From: Paucimonas sp.
Lineage (GTDB): Bacteria; Pseudomonadota; Gammaproteobacteria; Burkholderiales; Burkholderiaceae_D
DNA: 46,322 nucleotides
Direction: 5' to 3'
Assembly (NCBI GenBank): GCA_028292545.1
Contig: JAQGMC010000011.1
Coordinates: forward strand, 1 to 46,322
A model generated the notes under the pieces. It was not told where the DNA came from. It searched no databases and saw nothing but the letters and a program-made list of their open reading frames with translations. Made by a program: the position numbers and the translations under genes. This document shows, piece by piece, positions 8,389 through 16,754 of this stretch. Each line of letters begins with the position of its first letter. Within the stretch, counting starts at the first letter, position 1.

Positions 8389-8805
8389 CTGCCGTCGCGA
8401 TGCTTTGGCTGCGCAGGCTGCACAGGCTGCTGCGCGGCCAGATCTGCCGGTTTCCCTTCCCGGAAGTCGCCCTCTACAGCCGCGTGTGATGCTGCACACC
8501 GGCCAATCCCGGGGACAAGCGGCTTGCTTCCCGCTTGGCTTGCGCCCCGCCATTGCCAAGGCGCAGGCACCGATACGAGAAGATGAACAGACTGGCTGGG
8601 CATAGCCAGTAATTCAGCCATTCACAAGCGCAATCCCCGGCAAGTCGTTTCGCGTTGAGGCCATCGGCGGCACTGCCGGTTGGCAAGCCGCCTCGTTTGC
8701 GCCAGATCAGTAGGGATCGTCAAACTTGGGGTCGGCTATCGACCTCTATCGGAAGGCCGGCGCCGCCGTTGTTTGCGGTGTGCGCCCGCTTTGTCGAATG
8801 TCGCC
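8389..8805. other. Non-coding gap with 9-bp repeats and a hairpin
   Basis: No convincing gene is present. Just after the SDR stop are three 9-bp units starting GGCTGC (8407-8433). ACTGGCT and AGCCAGT at 8591-8610 form a 7-bp stem with a 6-base loop but no T-run follows, so it is a weak terminator or a protein site. The rest shows nothing I can name. Confidence 0.4.
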
Positions 8806-10167
8806 ATGCGTCGCCTCTTCCTCGTTTCCCGCAGACCTGGGCTGCACTTTCTGCACTGTCTCCTCGCATCTTGCGTGCTGGTTACATTGGCAGCCTGCTC
8901 GGGCGGGGGGGAGGCGGCGCAGCCGGCCCTTGGTCCGTTGGCAGCGCAGGTCGTCGAGGTGCCGGCTGCCCTGGCAGCGGACCTGCCTGGCGACCGCATG
9001 CTGAATGTGCCAGCCGGCTTTGGCATCCGGGTCTGGGCCCGGGTGAATGGCGCCCGCTTCATGGCATTGGCGCCAAATGGCGACGTGCTGGTTTCAGTGC
9101 CGGGCGAGGGCAGGATCGTCTTGCTGCGCGAGAGCAGCAACGATGTGCCGCAAGCCTTTGAATTCGCCAGCGGCATGCGCCGCCCGCATGACATGCTGTT
9201 CCGCTCCATTGCCGGCATCACCTGGCTCTATGTGGCCGAAGCAGACAAGGTGACGCGGGCAATGTGGGATTTCGGGCAAACCAGCATCGGCCAGCGCCTG
9301 ACGGTGGTGGACAAGCTGCCGGATTCGTCCAGCCCTGGCCTGGGTGGCACCTACCAGCATGAGTTGAAGAACCTCGCCCTTGGACCGGATGACAAGCTGT
9401 ACGTATCGATCGCATCCAGCTGCAATGCCTGTGCGGGCGACGAAACCAGCACGCCAGCGCGCGGCGCGATTTATCAATATGACGCCGACGGCGCAAATGG
9501 ACGCCTGTTCGCGCGCGGCTTGCGCAATGCGGAGGGACTGGATTTCCTGCCCGGCACGGCTACCCTCTGGGCTGCGGTGAACGGCCGCGATGAAGTGCGG
9601 GTGCCGCTGGATATCGACCTCGATGGCGATGGCGCCAGCGACCTGGGCAAGCTGATGCCGGCCTATGTCGACGTCAACCCGCCCGAGCAATTCACGGCGG
9701 TGGTCAGCGGCGCGCATTACGGATGGCCGTTCTGCAATTCCATTGCCAACCCGCTCATGGCCAACCTGGGCCTGTTGCCGGATTTTGATTTGAACCGCGG
9801 TGGCGCCAGCTTCGATTGCGCGCTGGTGACACCCGCTTCCAAGGGATTTGCGGCGCATTCAGCGCCACTGGGCTTCAGCTTCCTGCAGGCCAGCAATGTG
9901 CCGCTGTCAATTCGTAACGGCGCCGCTGTGGCCATGCATGGGTGCTGGAATTGCAGCGCCTTGAATGTGGGCTACAAAGTCGCTTTCCTGCCCTTCGATG
10001 CCGCCGGCAATGCCGGCGCGGAAGCCGACCTTGTCACCGGCTTTGTCACCGATCCGGCCTTGCGCCAGGTGTGGGGCCGGCCCGTGGACGTAATTGCCGA
10101 TGCGCGCGGCAGGCTACTGATATCGGATGACCTGGCTAATGTGATCTACCAGCTTTACCCGAAGTGA
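8806..10167 (+). CDS. Lipoprotein related to PQQ-dependent glucose/sorbosone dehydrogenases
   Basis: The start is placed at the ATG giving MRRLFLVSRR, which yields a lipoprotein signal: a hydrophobic stretch at about 14-29 and a lipobox LAAC with C31. An upstream in-frame start exists but would bury the signal. The mature part is a predicted six-bladed propeller of about 420 residues, with family-like segments PHDMLFR, YVAEADKVTR, GPDDKLYVSIASSCNAC, GLRNAEGLDFLPGT and GHYGWPFC-like AHYGWPFCNS. LDGDGASDLG at about 317-326 looks like a Ca2+ loop. Family members oxidise sugars or related alcohols using PQQ, but activity here is unproven. Paired cysteines (SSCNAC, GCWNC) may form disulfides. It converges on the small membrane-protein gene with a 13-bp overlap. 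Confidence 0.8.
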   Translation: MRRLFLVSRRPGLHFLHCLLASCVLVTLAACSGGGEAAQPALGPLAAQVVEVPAALAADLPGDRMLNVPAGFGIRVWARVNGARFMALAPNGDVLVSVPGEGRIVLLRESSNDVPQAFEFASGMRRPHDMLFRSIAGITWLYVAEADKVTRAMWDFGQTSIGQRLTVVDKLPDSSSPGLGGTYQHELKNLALGPDDKLYVSIASSCNACAGDETSTPARGAIYQYDADGANGRLFARGLRNAEGLDFLPGTATLWAAVNGRDEVRVPLDIDLDGDGASDLGKLMPAYVDVNPPEQFTAVVSGAHYGWPFCNSIANPLMANLGLLPDFDLNRGGASFDCALVTPASKGFAAHSAPLGFSFLQASNVPLSIRNGAAVAMHGCWNCSALNVGYKVAFLPFDAAGNAGAEADLVTGFVTDPALRQVWGRPVDVIADARGRLLISDDLANVIYQLYPK

Positions 10168-10310
10168 GCGCGGGTACGGCCGCGTTTGGCGCCACCCTGT
10201 TTTCCACCCGGGGCGCGTCCCGCACGCACAAAGCAGGCTTCACCTAAAAGCGCGACGCCCATGATGACGAGGGGGCCAAACACCACCAGCATGCCAGGTA
10301 GCAAATCCAT
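10155..10310 (-). CDS. Small single-pass membrane protein, putatively SOS-controlled
   Basis: This is a 51-residue open frame starting MDLLPGMLVVFGPLVIMG, with one strong hydrophobic segment at about residues 3-28 and a basic tail (GRAPGGKQGGAKRGRTR). By the positive-inside rule the tail should face the cytoplasm. GGAG lies eight bases before the ATG. A perfect CTGT-N8-ACAG LexA-type box lies 17 bp upstream of the start. It is followed by no other gene in the same direction. Known SOS-induced small membrane proteins include SidA (division inhibitor, Caulobacter) and TisB (toxin, E. coli); I see no sequence similarity to either, only the same design. The 3' end overlaps the convergent lipoprotein gene by 13 bp. 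That it is a real gene rests on the operator, ribosome site and composition. Confidence 0.55.
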   Translation of the reverse strand: MDLLPGMLVVFGPLVIMGVALLGEACFVRAGRAPGGKQGGAKRGRTRAHFG

Positions 10311-10327
10311 TGCGGTTCTCCGAATAA

Positions 10328-10343
10328 CTGTATGCATATACAG
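10328..10343. promoter_or_regulatory. LexA (SOS) box
   Basis: CTGTATGCATATACAG fits CTGT-N8-ACAG exactly, and on the minus strand the flanks extend it to TACTG...CAGTT, close to the enterobacterial consensus. Betaproteobacterial LexA uses the same type of box. It lies 18-33 bp upstream of the 51-residue membrane-protein start. A weak -10 (TATATG) would overlap the box, with TTCAGG 17 bp upstream as a poor -35, so bound LexA would block transcription. Confidence 0.7.
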
Positions 10344-10475
10344 TAGCATCGGTTTTGCCTGAACACAAGAACAAGCTGACCAGCGGTTTGCCACGCCGGC
10401 TTACCGGTACGCGCCGGTACTGAACCGAAGGATCACTGCAGTGGCGCCAGCAATGCAGGCCGCGGGCGACCGCGA

Positions 10476-10679
10476 TCAATTGGCCAGCGTTGCCTTTGCC
10501 GCCTGTTCTGGCGAAAGCCCATCGTAATACTGGTCTGTGAACCATTCGATCTCATCTTCGATATGGTCCTGCGCGTGCTCTATCGTTGCGCCGGCGGCTA
10601 CCAGGAAGCCTTCGACTTCGGTGCACCAGGCAATCAGCGCCAGGGTTTCTTCATCCAGTGCTTCGTCTTTTTTCGCCAT
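10476..10679 (-). CDS. Small acidic protein of unknown function
   Basis: This is a 67-residue acidic protein (many Asp/Glu, two Trp, one Cys) that I do not recognise. It has no signal peptide or membrane segment and looks like a two- to three-helix cytoplasmic protein: helix 1 at about 9-29, helix 2 at 32-50 (IEHAQDHIEDEIEWFTDQYYDGL) and a short tail after SPEQAAK. Amino-acid composition and codon use fit a real gene. The ATG at 10679 has no clear Shine-Dalgarno sequence. A 12-bp direct duplication sits 8-31 bp upstream of it. The gene is transcribed toward the LexA-boxed gene, but about 130 bp separate it from that box. Confidence 0.65.
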   Translation of the reverse strand: MAKKDEALDEETLALIAWCTEVEGFLVAAGATIEHAQDHIEDEIEWFTDQYYDGLSPEQAAKATLAN

Positions 10680-10686
10680 GATCGTG

Positions 10687-10710
10687 TAGCAGTTGGTCTA
10701 GCAGTTGGTC
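10687..10710. repeat. Tandem duplication of a 12-bp unit
   Basis: TAGCAGTTGGTC is repeated twice without a gap, immediately upstream of the 67-residue gene and probably within its leader. It is short enough to be a chance slippage product. Confidence 0.8.
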
Positions 10711-10958
10711 GGCTCGCACTGTGCAGCCAATTCGGTTAAGAGGGGTTCGCGGCCCGGACATTCCCGGCGCGGGCGGAGAATTGTCAAGCGGCGTGTCAAA
10801 AAATAAACATACGGCGCAGCGACTTTGGCAGGTATAGTTGAACCACCCGCCAGCCCGCCTGGTTTTCCCACCTGCCGAACCGATTCGCTCCCGTCTAGCT
10901 CGTCAAGAGCCATTCCTGTTTGAACTTTTCGGCCATATCTCGTTATCGAGGAGGCCCC

Positions 10959-11231
10959 ATGATCCAATCCAACGCCCGCGTCACCAACGAAGGCATTGCT
11001 TTCCAGGTCCAGGTTGAATTCCGTTTCAACAGCCGCAACAGCGGCAGCCTGCGCGACTGCTTTATTTCGAATGAAGTGTTGAAATCGCTGGGCGAAGGCC
11101 GGGTAGCCCCGACCAAGCCGGAAGAAATTTTCCGGGCCTTGCAAGAAAAGATTGCCGGTGTGGCGCGCCGTCTGGCACAAGCCGGTGTGCAGGGCTCGCC
11201 TTTGCAATTGACGAGCGGCACTTTCCACTAA
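10959..11231 (+). CDS. Small protein, DUF1488-like
   Basis: A 90-residue protein starting MIQSNARVTNEG. A strong GAGGAGG lies four bases before the ATG, which sets the start over an upstream in-frame one. The sequence runs as two strands (AFQVQVEFRFN), a CFISNEVLKSLG segment, then a helix EEIFRALQEKIAGVARRLAQAG and a closing strand PLQLTSGTF. This order resembles the DUF1488 family (strand, C-F-I-S, helix ending in VA.....G, final F), but the match is from memory of the pattern and is only moderate. No function is known. It stands alone and converges on infA, with a hairpin between them. Confidence 0.7.
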   Translation: MIQSNARVTNEGIAFQVQVEFRFNSRNSGSLRDCFISNEVLKSLGEGRVAPTKPEEIFRALQEKIAGVARRLAQAGVQGSPLQLTSGTFH

Positions 11232-11277
11232 CAACTGCATGCCCGGTCGCTGGCCCTTGTGGCCGGCCTGGGCATTT

Positions 11278-11298
11278 CCCGGCGCCATGCCGGGCTTT
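11278..11298 (+). terminator. Putative terminator after the DUF1488-like gene
   Basis: CCCGGC, loop GCCAT, GCCGGG, then CTTT lie between the two convergent genes. The T-run is short, so it may be a weak terminator. Confidence 0.4.
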
Positions 11299-11312
11299 GA
11301 GAAGCAGGGCCG

Positions 11313-11573
11313 TCAGTAACGGCGGCGGCGCGGTGCGCCCGTTGGCGCTTGCTTGTCAAGGTGGCGGAAAGTGATGCGCGCCTTGCTCAGATCATAGGGC
11401 GACAGTTCCAGCGACACGCGGTCACCTGCCAGGATGCGGATGTTATGCCGGCGCATGCGGCCAGCGGTGTAGGCAACCAGTTCGTGACCGTTTTCCAGGC
11501 TGACGCGAAAGCGCGAGTCCGGCAATACTTCGGTGACTGTGCCACCCATTTCAAGAAGTTCTTCTTTTGCCAT
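11313..11573 (-). CDS. infA: Translation initiation factor IF-1 (secondary paralogue)
   Basis: This is an 86-residue OB-fold protein with the IF-1 signature throughout ([66 protein letters not shown]). Standard IF-1 is about 72 residues; this one has an extra basic tail, [13 protein letters not shown]. It is not within a ribosomal-protein operon, as expected for the second infA copy found in many betaproteobacteria, so the housekeeping copy is presumably elsewhere. IF-1 binds the ribosomal A site and assists initiation. A candidate promoter about 210 bp upstream would give a long leader, reminiscent of cold-shock genes; that is inference. Confidence 0.95.
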   Translation of the reverse strand: MAKEELLEMGGTVTEVLPDSRFRVSLENGHELVAYTAGRMRRHNIRILAGDRVSLELSPYDLSKARITFRHLDKQAPTGAPRRRRY

Positions 11574-11997
11574 GATGTCTTAGATCCAGGTTAACCGCGC
11601 CAACGCTGTGGTTCGCACGGTGCCGTCCTTCGCATTCCCGGGCTGCAAGGAAGGCGGTGGACAGTTGCTGCAATTTGCAGCCTCGGGTTGGGCTCTGCAG
11701 AGCGGCGACGCGCAGGCAGCGAGCGTCGGATGTTGGCCGTCAAGCCTGCTGGCGAGGGAACGATATGCAAAGTCGCGTCGGGCAATCTTGTATCGGTGTA
11801 TCGATGTAGCGTCAATCGGGTAAAAAGCCGGGTAAAACAGGGGTAACGTCCTGGGCCGGGCGGCCCGTTGTGGAGGGGAAGGATGCAGTTCGGTCTGCGA
11901 TGCACTTCTCCGGCACGGAACATAGGGATTATACGCTTGAAGGGCCTCTCCGGTTGACCGGGAATCGATGACAGCGCGCAATCAGGCCTGCGTGCGC
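11574..11997. other. Leader and promoter region of infA
   Basis: No credible gene lies here; the open frames have no recognisable content. The stretch probably holds the long infA leader (11574-11780), the candidate promoter at 11787-11815, and the 3' flank of the WYL gene, which ends at 11998. Confidence 0.45.
11787..11815 (-). promoter_or_regulatory. Candidate sigma70 promoter of infA
   Basis: On the minus strand TTGACG (11810-11815) is followed after exactly 17 bp by TACAAG (11787-11792). A-rich sequence lies upstream of the -35. Start of transcription would be near 11780, leaving about 200 nt of untranslated leader. Confidence 0.4.
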
Positions 11998-13032
11998 TCA
12001 CGCCGCCTTGCGTATCCTGCGCGCCGGGGAAGACTTCTCGGCCACAGGCGCCGGTTTGCCATAGGCTGCAAGCGCGCGCTGCAATTCCTGCAAGACCAGT
12101 TCACGCAACTGGGGCGGACTGGCCACCTGGCATTCGCCGCCATACTTCAAGATGTCCATCATCAATTCACGCACGTCGGAATAGGGCAGGCGCAGGCGGT
12201 AACTACCATCGGATTGCAGGCTGCCAACCTGGGCCGGATGCCAGCGCTCGGCCGCCACCCAGCGTGCCCGCTCAGGCGAAAACACCAGTTCTGCCCATGC
12301 CACCTCGGCGCCGGAAAATATGCCATAGCCGGCGCCCAGCTCTTCATCCAGCCGTTTTTCGGCCACATCGCGCGCGCGCCGTTCGAGGATTTCTGCGTTC
12401 ACCACCGCATCCACGGAAAAGGCACGCAGTGAATCGCGCAAGTGGCACCAGGCATCCAGGTACCAATTGTCGCGGTAGTAGACCAGCCGCTGTGGCGAGA
12501 TTTCGCGCTCGGTCACCGTATCGGTGCCGCGGGCGTGGTAGCGGATCATCAGCCGGCGCCGCCGCAGCAGGGCCGAGCCGACAGTCTGGAAATGGTCGAG
12601 GTGGAATTCACGCGCACCTACAGTCTGGATCCGCACCCGCTTTTCCACTTCCTCGGCTGGATTGTCGGCAGTGCCGAGCAGGCCGGATAAACGTGCGAGC
12701 AGCGGCTGTATGTGTGGGCCAAGCAAGCCACCGGTATCGAGCTTGGCCAGCAAGTGCTGCATCGTGATCAGCGCATGGATTTCGGCCGCTGAAAACCACA
12801 ATCCCGGCAATTCATATTGCTGGCCGATGCGCTGGCCTTCTTTTTCAAACCGGTAGCCATCGAGTTCGCGGTCGAACACGATGGGCGCATTCAGCCGGTC
12901 GCGCATGTAGGCCAGGTCGCGCTTGAGGGTTGCCCAGGACACACCCAGCCGGTCCAGCAAATCCTGCTTGGTCACGCAGGCGCGGTTGGCCAGGATCTGG
13001 TCGATCTGGTAAATCCGGTCCATCACGCTCAT
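11998..13032 (-). CDS. WYL-domain transcriptional regulator with N-terminal HTH
   Basis: The product has 344 residues. A DeoR-like winged helix-turn-helix lies at about 1-62 (DRIYQIDQILANRACVTKQDLLDRLGVSWATLKRDLAYMRDRLNAPI). The WYL domain follows at about 140-225, with the strand REISPQRLVYYRDNWYLDAWCHLRDSLRAFSVD holding the WYL-type segment (here NWYLDAWC). A WCX-type C-terminal domain runs at about 240-325. WYL domains of this build can sense single-stranded nucleic acid or a nucleotide ligand and often control DNA repair or phage-defence genes. The gene diverges from recC across a 347-bp spacer, so it is a good candidate regulator of recCBD, itself, or both. The ending KPAPVAEKSSPARRIRKAA is basic and probably disordered. 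Confidence 0.92.
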   Translation of the reverse strand: MSVMDRIYQIDQILANRACVTKQDLLDRLGVSWATLKRDLAYMRDRLNAPIVFDRELDGYRFEKEGQRIGQQYELPGLWFSAAEIHALITMQHLLAKLDTGGLLGPHIQPLLARLSGLLGTADNPAEEVEKRVRIQTVGAREFHLDHFQTVGSALLRRRRLMIRYHARGTDTVTEREISPQRLVYYRDNWYLDAWCHLRDSLRAFSVDAVVNAEILERRARDVAEKRLDEELGAGYGIFSGAEVAWAELVFSPERARWVAAERWHPAQVGSLQSDGSYRLRLPYSDVRELMMDILKYGGECQVASPPQLRELVLQELQRALAAYGKPAPVAEKSSPARRIRKAA

Positions 13033-13379
13033 CGCCTACCCCATGTCGAATTCGCAAATCCGCAAAGCACGGGCAATGATGGCATGGCGGGCCCGCGCGC
13101 GGCAAGGCGCAGTCTTGCGATTTCGCCAGCAACAGGCTCATTGTGTGAGCCCGGCAGCCGGCATGATTGCGCTATCGTGTCGGCCGAAAACGCGCGTGGC
13201 GCTGGCCGATTCGCGCGCCAGCGGCGACAATGTGGCGGCCGTCGATCCTCGGCGGCAAGGCCACTGCAGCCTTGCCCTGCCTGGCGAAATGCGCACCTCA
13301 GAGCACCCTCCGCCTGGTTGCCTGGTGAGCGGGCCGCGCATCGATAACGAATGAATAACAGGAGATTGCGGCCGCGCCC
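13033..13379. other. Divergent spacer between the WYL regulator and recC
   Basis: This 347-bp spacer holds no convincing gene. It should carry both promoters, but I find no strong -35/-10 pair. AGGAG at about 13360 is some 15 bases from the recC ATG, farther than usual. Confidence 0.4.
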
Positions 13380-16300
13380 ATGCTCAATATCGTCAACTCC
13401 AACCGCACCGAGGCTTTGCTGGCCAGCCTGGTCGACCGGCTGCAGGCGCGCCGCTTCGCCGATCCCTTTACGCCCTGGCACATCCTGGTGCCCAGCATAG
13501 GCATGCGCACGCTGTTGCAGAACCAGTTGGCCGCCAGCATGGGGATCTGCGCGAATGTGGAATTTTCTTTCCTCGCGCAATGGCTGTGGTCGCAAGTTGC
13601 GAAATTGACCAAGGTCGGCGGGCGCTCGCCGCTGGCAACGGAATCGCTGGTCTGGCGCATTTACGCCGCGCTGGCAGATGACAGCTTCGTTGCCAGCCAT
13701 GCGCGCCTGGCAAACTGGCTCGCCCAGGCCGATGCCGCAATGCGTTACGACCTGGCGCAGCGCATCGCGGCCGTGTTCGACAAGTACATGACTTACCGCA
13801 CCGGCTGGATGGAAGCATGGATGCAAGGCCGCCCGGTCAGCCTTGGGCGCGATGTTGAAGATCCCGACCAGGCCTGGCAATTGGCGCTGTGGCAGCGCCT
13901 GGCGCGCGAACTGGCGCTGCCGCAGCGCCATCCGTTCCAGGATTTCGGGCCGCAGTTGATGGCGCTCGATGCCGCCACGCTGGCGGATACCGGCATACCG
14001 GACGAAATCCACGTCTTTGCCTTGCCCTCGATCCCCCCGATGTACCTGGAAATGCTGGCACAGCTGGCCCAGCGCATCGACATCCATCTCTACATCCAGA
14101 ATCCGTGCCAGGAATACTGGTTCGATATCGTCGACCCGAAACGCCTGGGCTACCTGGCCACCAAGGGAAAGGCTGAACATCTTGAAGTCGGCAACCGCTT
14201 GCTGGCAATGTGGGGCAAGCAAACCAGTGGCTTCCTCGAACTGCTGTTGAAAGCTGGCGCACCCGCATCCGACGAAGCCTGCTTCATGACGCCCGATGAA
14301 ACGACGCTGCTGGGTTGTCTGCAAGCCGCCGTGCTCGACATGCGCGAGCTTGAGCCCGGCAGCGTGCATGACCTCGCGCTGGACGGCAGCATTGAATTCC
14401 ACTGCTGCCACACGCTGTCGCGCGAACTTGAAGTGTTGCACGACCGGTTGCTCGGGCGTTTCAACGACGATGCTGCGCTGACGCCATCCAACGTGCTGGT
14501 GGTCGTGCCGGACCTGGAACAATCCGCCCAGCTGATCGACGCCGTGTTCGGCACCGCAAGCGGCACGCGCCGCATTCCCTACCGCATAACCGGTCGTCCG
14601 GCCAGCACGGTCAATCCGGTTGCGGCCGCCTTGCTGGAACTGCTGTCCATTGCCGGCTCGCGCTACTACGCCAGCGCCGTGTTCAGCCTGCTGCAAAAGC
14701 CGCTGGTGGGCGCGCGCTTCGGCCTGGCGCCGGCCGACCTGGACGTGATCCTCGCCTGGCTGCCCGCCACCCGTACCCATTGGGGGCTGGATAGTGCGCA
14801 GCGCCAGCGCTTCAACGCGCCGGCTTCTGAGCGCCATACCTTCGGCGAGGGACTGGCGCGGCTTTTCCTCGGCTATGCCTTGCCGGGCGATGCCGGTCAT
14901 CCCTTCGCCGGCCTCACCGCGCCTTGCAATGTCGAGGGCAGCGACAGTCGCGTGCTGGCCGCGCTGGACTGGTTCCTGCGCCAGTTGGCGCAACTGGAAA
15001 CGCGCCTGTCCCAGGACGCCACGCCTGCTGACTGGCGCGAAACCTTGCTTGGCATGGCCGACAATTTCTTGCAAGTCGATGCGGAAAACCTGGCAGATCT
15101 CGCCGCCACCCGCAATGCTATCGTGGCGCTCACCGACAACATGGCAGCCGGCGGCGAACAGGAATTTCCACTGGCCGTGGTGCGCGCTGCGCTCACCGAT
15201 GCACTGGACGAACCCACGCGCGGCGGCGCCCCCACCGGCGGCGTCACCTTCAGCGCCATGAGCAGCCTGCGTGGCTTGCCTTACGACCTGGTGTGTTTGC
15301 TGGGCATGGACGATGGCGCCTTTCCGGGCTTGAACCGGCCGGTCGAATTCGACCTCATGAAGCACAGGAAGGAGCCAGGCGACCGCGACAAGCGCGAGGA
15401 AGAGCGCAATCTCTTCCTCGACCTGGTGCTGGCTGCGCGCCAGGCGGTCTACATCAGCTATACCGGCCGCAGCATCCGCGACAATGCCGCGCTGCCGCCC
15501 TCGGTACTGGTGTCGGATTTGCTCGACTACCTGGCCGACGCGACCGCCGCCAAGCCCGGCAGCCGCGACAGCCGGGTCGCAGCACGCGCCGCGCTGGTGC
15601 TGGAACATCCGCTGCAACCGTTTTCTGAAAGCTATTTCGAAGAGCGCGAGGGCGGCCGCCTGTTCAGCTTCCATGCTGAATATTGCGCCGCATTGCAGGC
15701 CCGGCGCGCAGCCGCAGCAGCCGCTGCAACGGCGCTTGCGACGATGCACGCCGGGCTGCCATCGGCACAACAAGCCGGGATTGGCTCAGGGCCCGCGGTT
15801 GCCGCAGCGCTTGTGCCGGAAGCGACTGCGCAGGCAGACGAAGATGAAGAAAGCGTGGCCGAAGACTTGCCCCTGTTCTTCGACCACAGCTTGCCGCCGC
15901 CCGGGGAAGAATGGCGCAGCGTGTCGCCCGCGCAGCTGATCGAGTTTTTCAAGAACCCGTGCAAATACCTGCTGCGGCACCGGATGCGACTCTTGCTGGC
16001 CGACGATGCCCAGGCCATCGTCGACGATGAAGCGTTCCTGCCCGACCACCTGGCAGCAATAGGACTGGGCCAGCGCCTGTTGCCGCAACTCTTGCAAGGC
16101 GTGGACCCGGAGCAGGCGCGTGTCCTGGCCGCGGCTGGCCTGGAATTCCCCGGTGGCCCGGTTGGCAGCTTGCTGATGGAAGACGAACTGGAAGCCCTGT
16201 GCGGCTTCGCCGAACTGCTGCGACCGCGACTGGCCGAACCCGTGCTGCCAACCGTAGCGGGCAGCACCCGCATCGAACTCGCTGGCGAGCAATGGGTCGT

Positions 16301-16754
16301 CGAGGGCGCCCTGGCCGACCTGCGCGCCGCCGGTCTGGTGCGGTATCGCTATGCCAAACTCAGTGTCGGCGATCGGCTGGCGGCCTGGATCTCGCATCTG
16401 TTCCTGAACACTTGCCCGGCCGCGCCCAGCCATGTCACCGAATGGCATGCCAAGGATGCCTGCCTGCGCCTGCGGCCGGTAGAAGATGCGCCGGCATTGC
16501 TGGCCGAACTGCTCGGCCTGTACCGACGCGGCCTGTGCCAGCCGCTGCATTTTTTCCCCAAGGCGTCCTGGGAATACCTGAAGAAAGAAAACATTGAAGC
16601 GGCGCGCCGCTGCTGGCTCGGCAGCGAGGCTGGGCAGCCTGCATTCGCGCTTGCCCTGCGCGGGCATCCGGACCCGATCGACCGCGAATTCGAGGAAGCG
16701 TCGCGCGTCGTCCTCGGCACGATGAAAAACTATCTTGACGAGGAAGAGCGATGA
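13380..16754 (+). CDS. recC: Exodeoxyribonuclease V subunit gamma (RecC)
   Basis: This is an 1124-residue protein, the normal RecC size. The N-terminus MLNIVNSNRTEALLASLVDRL and the following FTPWHILVPSIGMRTLLQNQLA match the inactive helicase-like start of RecC. HCCHTLSRELEVLHDRLL (about residues 340-357) and LVCLLGMDDGAFPGLNRP (about 638-655) are family landmarks, as is DREKRE-like DRDKREEERNLFLDLVLAARQ. RecC scans for Chi and forms the tunnel for DNA strands in RecBCD. A stretch at about 775-830 is Ala/Glu-rich and poorly conserved. The first gene of recC-recB-recD, its stop overlaps the recB start (ATGA). The E. coli ptrA gene is absent from this locus. Confidence 0.97.
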   Translation: MLNIVNSNRTEALLASLVDRLQARRFADPFTPWHILVPSIGMRTLLQNQLAASMGICANVEFSFLAQWLWSQVAKLTKVGGRSPLATESLVWRIYAALADDSFVASHARLANWLAQADAAMRYDLAQRIAAVFDKYMTYRTGWMEAWMQGRPVSLGRDVEDPDQAWQLALWQRLARELALPQRHPFQDFGPQLMALDAATLADTGIPDEIHVFALPSIPPMYLEMLAQLAQRIDIHLYIQNPCQEYWFDIVDPKRLGYLATKGKAEHLEVGNRLLAMWGKQTSGFLELLLKAGAPASDEACFMTPDETTLLGCLQAAVLDMRELEPGSVHDLALDGSIEFHCCHTLSRELEVLHDRLLGRFNDDAALTPSNVLVVVPDLEQSAQLIDAVFGTASGTRRIPYRITGRPASTVNPVAAALLELLSIAGSRYYASAVFSLLQKPLVGARFGLAPADLDVILAWLPATRTHWGLDSAQRQRFNAPASERHTFGEGLARLFLGYALPGDAGHPFAGLTAPCNVEGSDSRVLAALDWFLRQLAQLETRLSQDATPADWRETLLGMADNFLQVDAENLADLAATRNAIVALTDNMAAGGEQEFPLAVVRAALTDALDEPTRGGAPTGGVTFSAMSSLRGLPYDLVCLLGMDDGAFPGLNRPVEFDLMKHRKEPGDRDKREEERNLFLDLVLAARQAVYISYTGRSIRDNAALPPSVLVSDLLDYLADATAAKPGSRDSRVAARAALVLEHPLQPFSESYFEEREGGRLFSFHAEYCAALQARRAAAAAAATALATMHAGLPSAQQAGIGSGPAVAAALVPEATAQADEDEESVAEDLPLFFDHSLPPPGEEWRSVSPAQLIEFFKNPCKYLLRHRMRLLLADDAQAIVDDEAFLPDHLAAIGLGQRLLPQLLQGVDPEQARVLAAAGLEFPGGPVGSLLMEDELEALCGFAELLRPRLAEPVLPTVAGSTRIELAGEQWVVEGALADLRAAGLVRYRYAKLSVGDRLAAWISHLFLNTCPAAPSHVTEWHAKDACLRLRPVEDAPALLAELLGLYRRGLCQPLHFFPKASWEYLKKENIEAARRCWLGSEAGQPAFALALRGHPDPIDREFEEASRVVLGTMKNYLDEEER

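Noticed and set aside
8591..8610. Intrinsic terminator after the SDR gene
   Set aside because: It is 200 bp after the stop, with a 7-bp stem and no T-run, so it was left as a hairpin only.
13029..15773. Long open frame on the minus strand across recC
   Set aside because: It lies opposite a well-conserved recC frame, has no family motifs, and is Gln/Arg/Gly-rich as expected for the shadow of a GC-rich gene.
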